A stretch of 64,000 nt of DNA, from assembly GCA_963921825.1 (NCBI GenBank), contig OY997591.1, positions 56,894,531 through 56,958,530 of the forward strand. Direction: 5' to 3'. The first letter of the stretch is position 1. Every line of letters starts with the position of its first letter. Of this stretch, positions 36,501 through 49,010 are shown one piece after another. The DNA comes from Erodium maritimum. Its lineage: Eukaryota; Streptophyta; Magnoliopsida; Geraniales; Geraniaceae. The notes under the pieces are model-generated. The model searched no databases and was not told the origin of the DNA. It was given only the letters and a program-made list of their open reading frames with translations. Position numbers and translations under genes: made by a program.

Positions 36501-39500
36501 TGCCAAGCTTGATTTTCCAAACTGCAGAGGAAATGAGGACCCATTGGTTTGGATCAGCCGCTGCGAACATTATTTTGTGCACCAACGAACAACAGAGGCA
36601 GAAAAAGTATCATTGGCATCGTTTCACTTAGAAGGTGATGTTCAACTTTGGTTTCTCAAATTACAAAGGGATCGTTCATTTTTATCCCGGCAGGTTTTCA
36701 AGTTTTAGTGTCATTTGCGCTTAGAGACACCCTCTCGAAGCATGTCTCGAAGCAAAAAGCTGGAAGAACTCTAAAAGTTAAGACAAACAAGCTCCCTTGA
36801 GGCTTATCTAAGGCAATTCGAGAAGCTAGACAAACAAGTAATGCACATCACCTCCGAACAAGACACATCAATTTTATCCGTGGACTCGAGGGAGAATTAG
36901 CAGTTGACGTCGAGGTCCACCAACAAGTTGATTTGACCGCTGCCATGAGTCTCGCGAGGTTGTTAGAGAGAAGGCATCTGAAAAATGAACTTCCATCATT
37001 CCAGGGAGATGGGGCTAGTAGCTCGGAAGCTCCAATTATTAAAAGGATTTCACAACCTAAGATGGTTGAAAGGCGGGTTTAAGGGACTCTGTTTCAATTG
37101 TGATGAATCTTATACACCAGTGTAATAGATTATTTTGGCTTGAGGTTGAGGACACTTGGAGACGAGGGATACTGGCATTTGAGGTCGAACACCACTTTCA
37201 AGGGGAGAGAAATGTTAGGAAGTTTGATAACGGTTAGCGGTTACAAAATAAACAGCTACATTATATGTCATTTATGCAGCAACTCTTTATTTTTGCTTTT
37301 AATTAGGGTTTTTGCATATTCCATAGGCTTATCAATATATATATATAGCATGTGGCAGAAGAAATAAATCATGACGAGTTTTTAATTGTTAATTAGTTTA
37401 CTTAGGTTACAATAACTAGTTTGTGTGGATGTAAAGAAGGGTTACCAGGTCTTAAACCCAGGACCATAACAGAGGGATGGCAACTGGGCCACCAGAGAAA
37501 ATCCAAATATTTAAGCATGATAAGGAAGTTAGGTTGGTTCATATTCAAGCATGAGTTGGTTCCGTTCATTAGTCTCAATCCTAATCACACCCTTGTTACT
37601 CAAATAGGTGGAAATGTCACAATTTGAAATCATATCACTTAGGTAGGCCTTTTATTTCTCAATAACACAGCATTAGAAGTTGACTATATGCAAGAGAATG
37701 ATCCATCAAGAGAACATTTAAAAGTATTAAGCTAGGCGTTTTCAAGCTCTTCAGCATACTAGGAGACACATTCACCTTATCCAAATTTACAAAATAAATA
37801 TCTAGTAATTGGGTGATTATGTTTTTGACATATTTTACAATAATTTTAACTTTACATCCACATGGACTTCTCATGGATGTACAATTTTCAGTTGAAGGCA
37901 TCTGATAAAAGATATACATAGCACATTAGACAAGGTGTGTATATATGGAAAAAAATACTTGATAGATTGTATAAAAAACTTAAATATGTAACAGTATATT
38001 CAACTTGGACATACCGTATCTAAAATGCGGAATGACAGCTTTTTGTGGGGGAAAATAACCTACAAATGAATCAACCAACTTAGAGAAAGCATGGGCATTG
38101 AAGTCGTATAAAAATACAAACATTTGGAAGAATAGCCTATAACGAGTAAGTGTAACATATCATCGTGATTTGACATAATTTGCAACAGAAGTACTTACTG
38201 GTAATTCAGGTATAGGAATATTCTTATATATCTTTAACTGCAACGACGGAACAGATGCTATTTCCTTTTCTCTATCACCCATTTCATCAGTGTAAAGCAA
38301 AATTAACTCTTGGAAGGCTGGCTCCTAATTAATAAAGTCATAAATTTGCAGAACATTAATCAGTACCTCACACTGACGAGTTAGAAGCAAAATGAAACTC
38401 TTAACTCATGCTCAGTGGAGCAGACACAGAACAGATATTCACGTAAATTACAGAAGATAGCAAGAGTTTTAGTAAATAGGAATACCTGCAGAACTGATTG
38501 TGAGAGAAGAATGGAAATGGAAGTTTTTATCATTTTCCATACATTATTTCCACAGAATTTCCTGCTAGTAGGTCTCCATATATCACTAAGTGATATTCTT
38601 GATAAGAAAATTGGCCTGGATGAACAATTTACAGTTATGACTGTGACCAATGCTCCATATAAAATATATATTTTGTTTAAAGCATCACCAATAAATTCAT
38701 TTTGAATGATATTGGCATAAAATAGATATTTTGTTTAAAGCATCACCAATCAATTCATTCTGATACTACCTTGTTCATGGCTAACAATACTTTTTAACCA
38801 AAACAAGGTATCATTATGGCATTATTTTTATATATTGTTTCCTTATTGTAACAGAACTAAGCAAAGCCAAATGATCTGAGACAACATGGCCATGTATGAG
38901 ATAATATGGTTGGCACAAACCTTAAATAACGTTCCAAAGCATCACTGTTGCTGTCAAGTTGAAAAGTTGTTTCTGGTGTAGGGGGTATAAGTCCAATCCG
39001 TGTAAGCAACTTCTTAAATAGCCTTCCACGGGGTCCAGCAGATGACAGAAGCCCTTCATACCGACTTACTGCCCTCTGTGCTGCCAACCAAATTGGAAGG
39101 TCTCTGTCTGATAATTGATCGACTCCAAGCATATTGTTATATATATCTTCATCATTAGAGTATAATCGCCGAAATGCCGACAGTTCCTTCAGCCAAAGCT
39201 TCATTCTCTCATTCAAATTTTGTACTTCTGGTATCTGACTTGCATTTTTTAAAGCCTGTCCTAAAGCAATAGGAAGAAAATGTAAAACCCCAACCGAACT
39301 TTTATGGTATACATTGAGACTTGTGCCTTATCTTCTAGGTTTGTTACGATATAAAACTAAATAAATTCCCACCTATAAATTAAGTGAGAATTATGCTCCA
39401 CTTACAAGCACTCCTCTCATAAACATCATATAACTTACTAATAATTCTACTTAAAGAAAGTTTGATTTATTTTTAGAATTCTTGGCAGAAAATTTTAAGA

Positions 39501-42500
39501 GTTCTCAACGCTAAAATGGCATCTTGTGTAATAACAGCTCTTCAAAACACTTAAACTTCATAATCAAATTGAGGCCACTTAGGGAAAAAACAATAATCCA
39601 GCTTTTCTGTCCTCCTTACCCCAATATTTGTTATCATTTCCATTGAAGTATAAAGACTACAAATCCAGTTGGGAAATCATCCTGGCCAGTAATCAGCAAG
39701 AACATCAAGTCCTTCAAATCAAGTTCTACAGTTACATCCCGACTTTGCTGAAACTTCTAGTCTAAAAGTCAATCAAGAATCACAATACCTGATAAACTAG
39801 AACTAACCGATGTCCAAATTATAGTGGGCAGGGGCATCAATTAAGTTTCACCATTCTAAAACCCATGAGATATTGAACCAAGATAGAGAGATCATGTTGT
39901 AGAAAAGGCATTAACCTCATTTATCCATGTTCCAACTGTCCCAAGAGGTTTTGATATGATAAAGAAAATAATCTGAAGAAGTTTAGACTGTATGTAATCC
40001 AATTTTTCAACAATTAGTAGACCCTTCTGTCTCTCTGTTGCGTACCCCCGCCTGTAAGTTAAAATGATGATTTGATGTCAAGTTACAACCAGACCAATAA
40101 TCTGAATTGTGAGCACCCATATAGCTATCTTAATGCATGATTGAACATATGATTGTACTCACTATTTTATTGTGACATCTAAACAGCATCTGTATACTTA
40201 TTTTAATCTTTTAAGTTACACTGATACATAACCTGGCCATACTGGTATGGTTTAGCAATCTGTCTCTAAATAACTCCCTTTTTGTTTATCAGCAACAGTT
40301 AACTGCAAATTGGAACCCTTCTCAACATCAAACTTCTCTGCCTCTTATTTTTTAAAGCAAAAGGAAATATTAACGCTGAAGATATCTTTTATTAGTTGGA
40401 TACAGGATTTGAATTACATTACACGTAATAAAACATAACAATAGGTGTATATAGGAATAGATTATGATAATAGGTCAAGTGATCAAATCTAGTTCGGTAA
40501 GCAGAAAGTATATACTCAACTAGTTCCCAAATTACAAGGCTCTATCTCTCATTATTTAAACATGGGTTGAGTAATGTTAAATGTAAATCAAGAGTTGTGC
40601 GAGTAGTGGCAGAGACTTCATATATTTAGTATGAGGTCACTGATTCCAATCTCCATACTTGTGGTTATTGCTGATGGAAAAAGTAACTTTAAATGTAATA
40701 AAACTAACAAAGCATATCAAGATTATTATATTTAAGAAAATGATTAACTTTAGTTAGGAAACCAGGAACTATATAACCAAATAATTTTCAAATTAGTAAA
40801 CTTTCTCGGTATGCCACTGCCTAAAATGCTAGCTATTGTGTCATAAGAAATCCCCATAATTTGCTTTGTACTCTTCAGTATATAGCAGAAATAAGAAGAC
40901 ATGCATCACCTCAAACACTTCTTAATTATTCTTCTAGTGAAAATAATTCTTAATTCAATTATTTAATACTATTAAGAAGACACATCTGATGTAGGTTTTA
41001 TAATATAGTTATTAACTTCAAAAATCATTCCCGGAACTAGTAATATAAGATCTTCTTCACCTTGTTTCTATGACATAGAGCTTGTTTGAGAGACTGTGGG
41101 TTAATATCATGAAAGAAGAAAACAAAGCAAATAAATATGAACAAACATAACTGATCACCTGAATATTATTGCATTGGACTCAGATGCTTTCTTCCAGTCA
41201 ACATATATTGGCAAAGTAAGGAGATAATCTGTATTTAATGCAGATGTCAACATCAAATCCCGAGCTGATAACTCCTCGAACTGAGCATTACGTAGGAGTT
41301 GCATGAAGGCACGCTGGAAACGGGTGGCAACAGCAACTCTACAAAGGAATTTGCAGAATTAGGAATCAAGAAATGAAAGGAAACAATAAAGGAGGGTTCA
41401 TTGACCACTGTTTCAGTATATTCATCATACTGAAGGCCAGTCTACAATCGTTTATATGTTCATTTAAGAATAAATGGAATTTTAGTTATCAGTTTAAGTA
41501 CTCAGCAGCCAAGCAAGGGAAGGACCATGCATCTTGTTGCTTTATGTGGGTTCTAAATGATGCACCAAACTGTTTTTGAAGTTAAAACAAGAACTACAAC
41601 CTCCATCCTTAGTAGGGGAAGAGGGGAGAGGGGATCATATAAATGCATGAGACATGTTCAAAGAAAGCCACATTCTCAAACAAACAGCATATGAGAAGCA
41701 ATATTATGATACACTTTCCGGTGCTAAACTTTTCATGGTGAAATGGGTCAGGAAGGTTTATGACAGACCTGGATTCACCATTAGAACATCTGCTATCATC
41801 TTTGGATGAAGAGCCCAAGAGATTTCTCAACTGAGTCAAATCTAGACTATAATTGAAGGATATTGGCTTGTCAGAGTCAGTATCTTCGTTTCCTTGGTCA
41901 TGACCAGTTTCAGCATATCCATCACCACCCAGGTCAGATTTATTCCCATTAATCACAACCTCCCTATCTGAACCACCCGAAACCTCACTTGTCCCCTCAC
42001 TCTCCCTGGACTCACTGAGAGAATAATCTGCCCGCATCTCCTCCAAAATGCTCTTGTGCTCAGCGTGAAGTATCGAGTCCAAGCACCTACGCAATTCATC
42101 AAACACATACGAAAACAAACAATTTTTCAGGCAATACAACAAAACCCATGAAAACAAAAATCTGAAGAACAGCTCACGTTGACAAGAGGTGAAACTGGGA
42201 GACATCCTGTTGAGAGTCGAGCAGCATCGCGGTGATGGCATCCAAGAGCTCGGCCTTGGAAACGGGTATGTATTTCTGCCTGGGCACCTCGACCCCGGAA
42301 ATCTCTTCATCGTCCCCTTCGGTCGGAGAGCCGGAGCCGTGACGGAGACTGTCCGGCAGCGGAGAGGAGGCGTCTGATTGGGGGGCGGCGACGGATTCGA
42401 GAGGCTGGGCGGGGGGTTGGAAGGATTTGATGAAAGTGAAAGGAGGGAGGTGGGGAGAGGTACTGGAATTGGTCTTGAGAGAGCAGCGAGGAGAGAGAGA

Positions 42501-42575
42501 CGGAGACGGCGAGGAGGAGAGAGAAGCGGTGGTGAAGGTAGTCAGAATGTAACGCTGAGACTGAGAAGCCAGCAT
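33501..42575 (-). CDS. DUF3754 membrane protein, 14 exons, about 734 aa
   Basis: The exons (minus, 5' to 3') are 42575-42178, 42086-41769, 41338-41159, 40051-39916, 39255-38921, 38615-38486, 38324-38199, 38059-38015, 35764-35688, 34804-34708, 34279-34190, 33933-33880, 33788-33723 and 33653-33501; all are GT-AG, in phase, 2205 nt. It matches the plant At3g19340-type DUF3754 family. The N-terminal 45 residues are Ser/Thr-rich (organelle-targeting-like); an acidic linker spans about 100-238; the conserved core follows (RVAVATRFQRAFMQLLRNAQ, LNTDYLLTLPIYVDWKKASE, LPIWLAAQRAVSRYEGLLS, RISLSDIWRP, IPIPELPVIFPHKKLSFRI). Two membrane helices lie at about 558-572 and 585-605 (VFLDVVATGALILY), then LGYKQTWDRYQLLVNRTLYE and a helical C-terminus. 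The function is unknown. Three introns contain mobile elements; all exons stay open. Exon 13 has a tandem CAGCAG acceptor, so a one-residue variant starting at 33791 is possible. Confidence 0.93.
35094..35535. mobile_element. Mutator-like MITE in intron 9 of the DUF3754 gene
   Basis: 442 bp with long inverted arms (more than 100 bp; GGGAAGATATCAGATTGGTA at the left, complement at the right) and a perfect 9-bp duplication TAGTTTATT (35085-35093 and 35536-35544). The length of arms and of the duplication define a Mutator-type MITE. It is non-coding. Confidence 0.9.
35915..37510 (-). mobile_element. SINE-like unit split by a gag-only LTR element
   Basis: After removing 35975-37471 and one GAGGG duplication, the minus strand reads an A-box-like GGTGGCCCAGTTGCC (complement of 37479-37493) and then a B-box-like GGGTTTGAGTCCCC (complement of 35942-35955) about 30 bases on. 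This is the layout of a tRNA-derived SINE. Ends are not resolved. Confidence 0.45.
35975..37471 (+). mobile_element. Small non-autonomous gag-only LTR element (TR-GAG/TRIM-like)
   Basis: LTRs of 252 and 259 bp (35975-36226 and 37213-37471) start TGTTAGGA and end ATAACA; the 5-bp duplication GAGGG flanks both ends (35970-35974 and 37472-37476). The primer-binding site TGGTATCAAAGCC is at 36230 and a purine tract (AAGGGGAGAGAAA) precedes 37213. The interior carries only a Gypsy-type gag remnant (about 36240-37110), ending near a zinc-knuckle-like segment; no pol. The gag is broken in a few places. LTRs differ visibly (roughly 15-20 percent), so it is old. It lies in intron 8 of the DUF3754 gene, opposite strand. 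Confidence 0.85.
38659..38763. repeat. 58-bp-period tandem duplication in intron 5
   Basis: A 47-base block containing TTTTGTTTAAAGCATCACCA starts at 38659 and 38717 with only three or four differences. Confidence 0.85.
40590..40700 (+). mobile_element. Possible SINE-like unit in intron 3 of the DUF3754 gene
   Basis: An A-box-like TTGTGCGAGTAGTGGCAGAG (about 40595-40614) is followed by a B-box-like TGAGGTCACTGATTCCAATC (about 40632-40651). The match is weaker than for the other two SINE-like units, and the ends are unknown. Confidence 0.3.
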
Positions 42576-42718
42576 TGGGAGGAACTCACTGAGGCGCAGG
42601 CTGCAACTGCAATTGCCACCCTCAGGTTATGTGAAATTAACGGTTGGAATTGGAAGACGTGGCCTCCAAATTCTTGGATTTTTCTTTTATCCGCTTACCA
42701 ATACAATACTATCTACCA
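42576..42718 (-). promoter_or_regulatory. Remaining DUF3754 5' flank before the Mutator-like insertion
   Basis: Only 143 bases separate the start codon from the target duplication of the large Mutator-like element, so the original upstream promoter is now 3.2 kb away. No TATA box is obvious here. Confidence 0.5.
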
Positions 42719-45700
42719 GAGGAAAAATCAAATAGAATCCGTGTGAATCAATCCAAGCCATTTATTTTAAGAATGGATGGATGAGATGCAATTGATTGGT
42801 TGACTGCAAAAAAACAGCACTTTTTAGTAAGGGGTAAGGGATATTTTATTTTTTACCAATTCACTAATTTAATTGTTCCCGCTTCGTTTGAACTCCGATT
42901 GGCTTCAAACTTGCGTCATTAGTTTTGTTTTTTCAAGGGCTTTCTATCAAGATCAGTCATGAATATATTTTGAAGCACGAAAATAAATTATTTTCGGGGT
43001 TGATTTTTTTAAAAAAGTTAAGTCTGCGTAATTTTTATCAACACTATACACTGGGTTTATCAACACTATACACTGGATTTATCAACATTATACACTGGAT
43101 TTATCACCTCATTTTCCAAAATCGAACATGATTTTTATCACATCATCACATGTTTTTTTATGAACACTAAACACTAGTTTTATCAACACTAAGCACTATG
43201 TTTATCATTCAATTACATGTGTTTTTATCATCTCATCACATGTTTTTTTTATCAACACTAAACTCTAGGTTATCACCCTTATTTCGGGGCTGATTTAAAA
43301 AAAAGTTAAGTCTGGGTAATTTTTATCAACACTATACAGAGTTTATCAACACTATACACTGGGTTTATCAACACTGAACGCTAGTTTTATCATCTCATTT
43401 TTCAAAATTGAACATGATTTTTATCACATCATCACATGTTTTTTATGAACACTAAGCACTAGCACTAAACACTATGTTTATCATTAAATTACATGTGTTT
43501 TTATCATCTCATCACATGTTTTTTTATCAATAATAAACTCTAGGTCATCACCCTTATTTCAGGGCTGATTTAAAAAAAAAAATTAAGTCTGGGTAATTTT
43601 TATCAACACTATACACTGGGTTTATCAACACTATACACTGGGTTTATCAACACTGAACGCTATTTTTATCATCTCATTTTTCAAAATCGAACATGATTTT
43701 TATCACATCATCACATGTTTTTTTATGAACACTAAGCACTAGCACTAAACACTATGTTTATCATTAAATTACATGTGTTTTTATCATCTCATCACATGTT
43801 TTTTTAGCAACAATAAACTCTAGGTCATCACCCTTATTTCAGGGCTGATTTTAAAAAAAATTTTAAGTCTGGGTAATTTTTATCAACACTATACACTAGG
43901 TTTATCAACACTATACACTGGGTTTATCAACACTGAACGCTAGTTTTATCATCTCATTTTTCAAAATCGAACATGATTTTTATCATATCATCACATGTTT
44001 TTTATGAACACTAAGCACTAGCACTAAACACTATGTTTATCATTAAATTACATGTGTTTTTATCATCTCATCACATGTTTTTTTAGCAACAATAAACTCT
44101 AGGTCATCACCCTTATTTCAGGGCTGATTTAAAAAAAAAATTTAAGTCTGGGTAATTTTTATCAACTCTATACACTGGGTTTATCAACACTATACACTGG
44201 GTTTATCAACACTGAACGCTAGTTTTATCATCTCATTTTTCAAAATCGAACATGATTTTTATCATATCATCACATGTTTTTTATGAACACTAAGCATTAG
44301 CACTAAACACTATGTTTATCATTAAATTACATGTGTTTTTATCATCTCATCACATGTTTTTTTAGCAACAATAAACTCTAGGTCATCACCCTTATTTCAG
44401 GGCTGATTTTAAAAAAATTTTAAGTCTGGGTAATTTTTATCAACACTATACACTGGGTTTATCAACACTATACACTGGGTTTATCAACACTGAACGCTAG
44501 TTTTATCATCTCATTTTTCAAAATCGAACATGATTTTTATCACATCATCACATGTTTTTTATGAACACTAAGCACTAGCACTAAACACTATGTTTATCAT
44601 TAAATTACATGTGTTTTTATCATCTCATCACATGTTTTTTTAGCAACAATAAACTCTAGGTCATCACCCTTATTTCAGGGCTGATTTAAAAAAAAAATTT
44701 AAGTCTGGGTAATTTTTATCAACACTATACACTGGGTTTATCAACACTATACACTGGGTTTATCAACACTGAACGCTAGTTTTATCATCTCATTTTTCAA
44801 AATCGAACATGATTTTTATCACATCATCACATGTTTTTTTATGAACACTAAGCACTAGCACTAAACACTATGTTTATCATTAAATTACATGTGTTTTTAT
44901 CATCTCATCACATGTTTTTTTTATCAACAATAAACTCTAGGTCATCACCCTTATTTCAGGGCTAATTTAAAAAAAAAATTTAAGTCTGGGTAATTTTTAT
45001 CAACACTATACACTGGGTTTATCAACACTATACACTGGGTTTATCAACACTGAACGCTAGTTTTATCACCTCATTTTCCAAAATCGAACATGATTTTTAT
45101 CACATCATCACATGTTTTTTATGAACACTAAGCACTAGCACTAAACACTATGTTTATCATTAAATTACATGTGTTTTTATCATCCCATCACATGTTTTTT
45201 TTTATCAACACTAAACTTTAGGTTATCACCCTTATTTCGGGGCTGATTTTTAAAAAAAGTTAAGTCTGGGTAATTTTTATCAACAATATACACTGGGTTT
45301 ATCAACACTATACACTGGGTTTATTAACACTGAACACTAGTTTTATCACCTCATTTTCTAAAATCGAACATGACTTTTATCACATCATCACATGTTTTTT
45401 ATGAACACTAAGCACTAGTTTTATCAACACTAAACACTTTTAAGCACTAGTTTGATACCCCGATATAAAAAAATTATTAGTGAAGATTTATCAACACTAA
45501 ACATTGTTTTTATCACCCCAATATAAATTTTTATTTTCGTGCTTCAAAATATATTCATGACTGATCTTGATTTAAAGCCCTTGGAAAAAGAAAAATATTG
45601 GCGCAAATTTGAAGCTAATCGGAGTTGAAATGAAGCGGGAATGATTAAATTAATGAATTGTTGAACAAAAAAATGGACACTTGTCCACATGGCATCATGC

Positions 45701-45870
45701 TATTACAATTATGCCCTTGCTTGTGTGAGAAAGTAAGAAAGTGGCGTGAGTTTTGGTTGAATTGAGGTGATGATGTGGCATTATGGTGAATGTTAGATCT
45801 AAAGGGTGTGTGGGTAGGATTGGTTCACACAGTTTTTAGGATAAGAGGGGTTTCTATTAGATTTCTCCTC
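42719..45870. mobile_element. Mutator-like element carrying a satellite array, no transposase
   Basis: Long inverted arms (over 200 bp, imperfect at the outside, close to perfect around TCAAGATCAGTCATGAATAT and TTTTGAAGCACGAAAATAAA) start GAGGAAAAATCAAATAGAA on the left and end with the complement of GAGGAGAAATCTAATAGAA. Flanks are CTATCTACCA (42709-42718) and CTATCTGCCA (45871-45880), a 9-10-bp duplication with one change. The interior is the tandem array described separately. There is no coding sequence, so it depends on a transposase supplied elsewhere. Orientation cannot be assigned. Confidence 0.8.
43020..45540. repeat. Nine-copy ~280-bp tandem array
   Basis: The marker AAGTCTGGGTAAT (first copy GCGTAAT) occurs at 43020, 43308, 43585, 43865, 44144, 44422, 44701, 44982 and 45262, a period of 277-288. 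Inside each unit TTTATCAACACTATACACTG is itself repeated two or three times, with TTTTATCACATCATCACATG and AACACTAAGCACTAG as other landmarks. Central units are nearly identical; the outermost ones are more diverged, as expected for unequal crossing-over. Confidence 0.95.
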
Positions 45871-45914
45871 CTATCTGCCATTCTTAAACTATAATAATAG
45901 GATTAGTTTCTCTT

Positions 45915-46214
45915 TTGGAGCATGCACAATGCTCACAATCGGTATTGGTGGGAAGCTACTGGCGGTGAGTATTAAAATAATGTTTTTTGTCTCAACGCTA
46001 GTTTACCGTTGGCGGAAAACGTCAGTACCGTGCAATAGAAGGTGGTAAGAGCTTTTTTCTTCACAATTTTGCTCACCGCCAGCGTTGAGAAGAGGTGGTG
46101 ACCAGCTCCCCGTCGGTCCTCACCGCCAGCGAGCTCCCCATCAGCTCCCCGCCTGCTCCCCGTCGCCGACTACTCCCTGCCAGCTCCTAGCCCACCACTG
46201 TGGATGCTCTTAAG
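45915..46214. mobile_element. Tourist/Harbinger-like MITE
   Basis: The left end GGAGCATGCACAATG and the complement of the right end (AGAGCATCCACAGTG) form imperfect inverted repeats about 300 bp apart; the right side is followed by TTA. The interior is GC-rich with repeated CTCCCCGTCG and GCTCACCGCC words. The left copy of the duplication is not clean. Confidence 0.5.
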
Positions 46215-47845
46215 ATTCATTGTTTACGGTTGGTTTCATATTGTCGATTTAGTTGATATGGATGTTTTCTTTTAGTAAAAGACTTGATTAATCACTTAAT
46301 ATAAAAAAAACATACATCAAAGTAATAGAGTTAAAATCTAAGGATAAAACTCGGTACAATTTAAGATAATGAACGACATCCCCTTCCTGACAATCAGGAA
46401 AGTGATCCGACGTATTTGGATGGAAATAAAAATCTATTCTACAAATAACCGTAGAATAGTAGTAGTTGTCACGCCCCAAATCCGGTTTTGACCGACCTCG
46501 AGACGTGAACTAAAATAATAATAATAAAAGCAAATTTAAACGAAATAAACCTCCAATAATAGTTTAAACCGATCAATCCTGATAATAAGAGTCAAATACT
46601 CGAAATTCCAAATCATGAGTTTGGTACGAAAAAGGAAGTGCGTCTCTAGACCATTCAACACTAGGATTCTCGCTAAGCTTCCAAGCTCCGAGACGTCCTC
46701 TAAATCAAATCCCGCTCAAAACCTGTAGACAGTAGAGAAGGGGGGTGAGCTTTCGCTCAGTAGGAAAAAGTAGTAAAGGGGATGAGCATGTCGCTCACCC
46801 CACGGATACCCGTCCAAATATGGCATACTAGTAAAGCACAATAACTAACGAATCGAACAATAATCACAACCATAATCATAATCAACCTCACTTAACCATA
46901 CCTCATTTGATCACAACACTTGTAAGAACCGCCCCCGGTCGATCCCGGTCGAACCGGTGATTTCTAGACAAGTTTGACTTTCGGCCGGAAAAGTCAACCG
47001 AAGACTCCGGAAGTCACTCGAGGCTTTTCCGGGGCCCAAAGAGCTTAGCCGTCATCACGGTTGGCTTAATTGGGCCATTTCCTTTCGTTTGAGTATAATA
47101 TTGAGAAAAGTCAATGTTGGTCAAAATTGGACTTTTTATCGACTAAAGCCCAATTTTAAAGTGCTGGAAATTAATTTGGAAACTAATGGACCCTACTTGG
47201 ACACATGTCCATAAAATATTGGAAGAGAAGAAAGGAGTGGTCTTGGACCATTATACCCTCCTAAGGGCCTTTAAGTGGGAAAATATCTAAAGGGGCTTTT
47301 AGTCTTTTTCCAATTAGGTCTATTAAAGAAAAAGGGAGCACCAATTTCACCAATTGTGCTAGTGTTGGCCGACCACATAGAGAGAAAAGAAGGAGAGGAA
47401 GAACAATGGAGTCTTGAAGAGGAAGCAAGGGGAAAGAGGCAACTTGGGTCCATTCTCTACCATTTTCTTCTCCAAAATCTCACCATCTTCTCCATCTCCT
47501 TCTCCTAGAGGTAAGAACACTATCTAAATCTCTTTTCCTTTCATTTCATTTCATGGGTTTTGCTTGGTTTTGCTAGAAGTTGTTGGGTTTTGTTTGGGTT
47601 AGTGTTAGATGATGTTGTTGAGAACTATTTGTTGGTGTTTGATTGAAATCCTTGGGTTTTATTGATTTTTGGAGTTGGAAGTAGTTTGGATTGTTGAGTT
47701 TTTGATGATTCCTACCATGGGTAGAGGAGTTTTGAAGTTATTTATCTGTTTTGGGGGTTTTTGGTTCACTGAAAATGGAGTTTGGGTGTTAATTTTCGGG
47801 AAAAATGAGCTGGAGGTTGAAGAAGGGCGAGTATGCCCAGACCTG

Positions 47846-47943
47846 CCACGGATCCGTGACGAATACCGTGACGGGAGGCGTCACGGTTCCGTGACGTCAT
47901 CCGTGATGGGTGGTGTCACGGCTCCGTGACCCATTCCGTGGCA
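47846..47943. repeat. Palindromic GTCACGG/CCGTGAC array in inner LTR
   Basis: CACGGATCCGTGAC, GTCACGGTTCCGTGAC and GTCACGGCTCCGTGAC occur in series, in the same position in the LTR as the array at 845-980. Confidence 0.85.
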
Positions 47944-48739
47944 GATCAGTTTTGGGTTCTTTTGGGATGTTTTTCATCAAATTCGATCTTTGTTATGAAC
48001 TGGATTTTTTTTGGGATGTTTTGGGTACCTTACTTGCTTTTTGGTTAGCCTTTAATTAGAGTTTAATTGTGTTCGAAGACCTTGGTATCGAGGTAGAGGG
48101 ACGAAGACCGCTCCGAAACCCGTGTGAAGAACGGATGAGAGGCTAATCGACTTTACAGCAGAGTATTGTTAGAGGAAGACCACAAGGTAGGGAAAGTCTT
48201 AACTTTTCATTTAAGCAACGTTTAGTATGCCTATTAGGTTAATAAAATTGGAAAGGTCCTAGCATTGCATATAGGATGCGAATAACTAGAATAATCGTCT
48301 TTCAATTACTAATAACCGGATGTGTCTAGTATGTATGCTTAGGACGGAATTCACTAGTGTAGCTCGCTTTCAATACTTGGGAATTGATTTACTGGTAGAG
48401 AGGCCGTGATGAGCCCTCGGATTAGTTGTGTTAGCTTCACATGTTTGTTTGCTAGTCGTTAGGATAATCAAGAGTCTAATACAACTAGATTATTTGCATG
48501 TTGCACTTGACTGCTCGATTGCGTATTTGATTGAACGTTTGGTTGCTTGAATGCTTGAATGATTGAATGGTTGAATGGAGGATCGAGTATGACTGATTGT
48601 GCCAAACGGTACGATCAGGTGATCGATGGACCAATGGAGTGCAATTGGTAAGTATGATGGTAAGTGTAATTGTGGCTATGAATCTCATGTGTGTGTATAC
48701 TGATGAATTGGTGAATTTCTGAGTTTGATTATGATTGGT

Positions 48740-49010
48740 AGACCCTGCGAGGTATCGTCTGGCAGATCCTGTGGGATAATCATTAGTTATTGAGCCTGCG
48801 GGCAATGGTATTGGACCCTGTTGGGCATTGATTATTGAGCCTGCGGGCAATGGTATCGGACCCTGCGGGGCATTGATTATTGAGCCTGCGGGCAATGGTT
48901 ATGGACCCTGCGGGGCATTGATTATTGGACCCTGCGGGGCATCGGATATTGGACCCTACGGGGCAATTGGATGGTTTACCCTGCGGGGATTGATTAATTG
49001 TTGTTTCACC
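48740..49010. repeat. Minisatellite in inner LTR
   Basis: Units of about 53 bp built from GAGCCTGCGGGCAATGGTAT and GGACCCTGCGGGGCATTGAT repeat four to five times. The unit differs from those in the other LTR copies. Confidence 0.85.

Noticed and set aside
43020-45540. CRISPR-like or centromeric satellite array
   Set aside because: Units are 280 bp without unique spacers, and the array is bounded by inverted arms and a target duplication, so it belongs to a transposon in a gene-bearing region.
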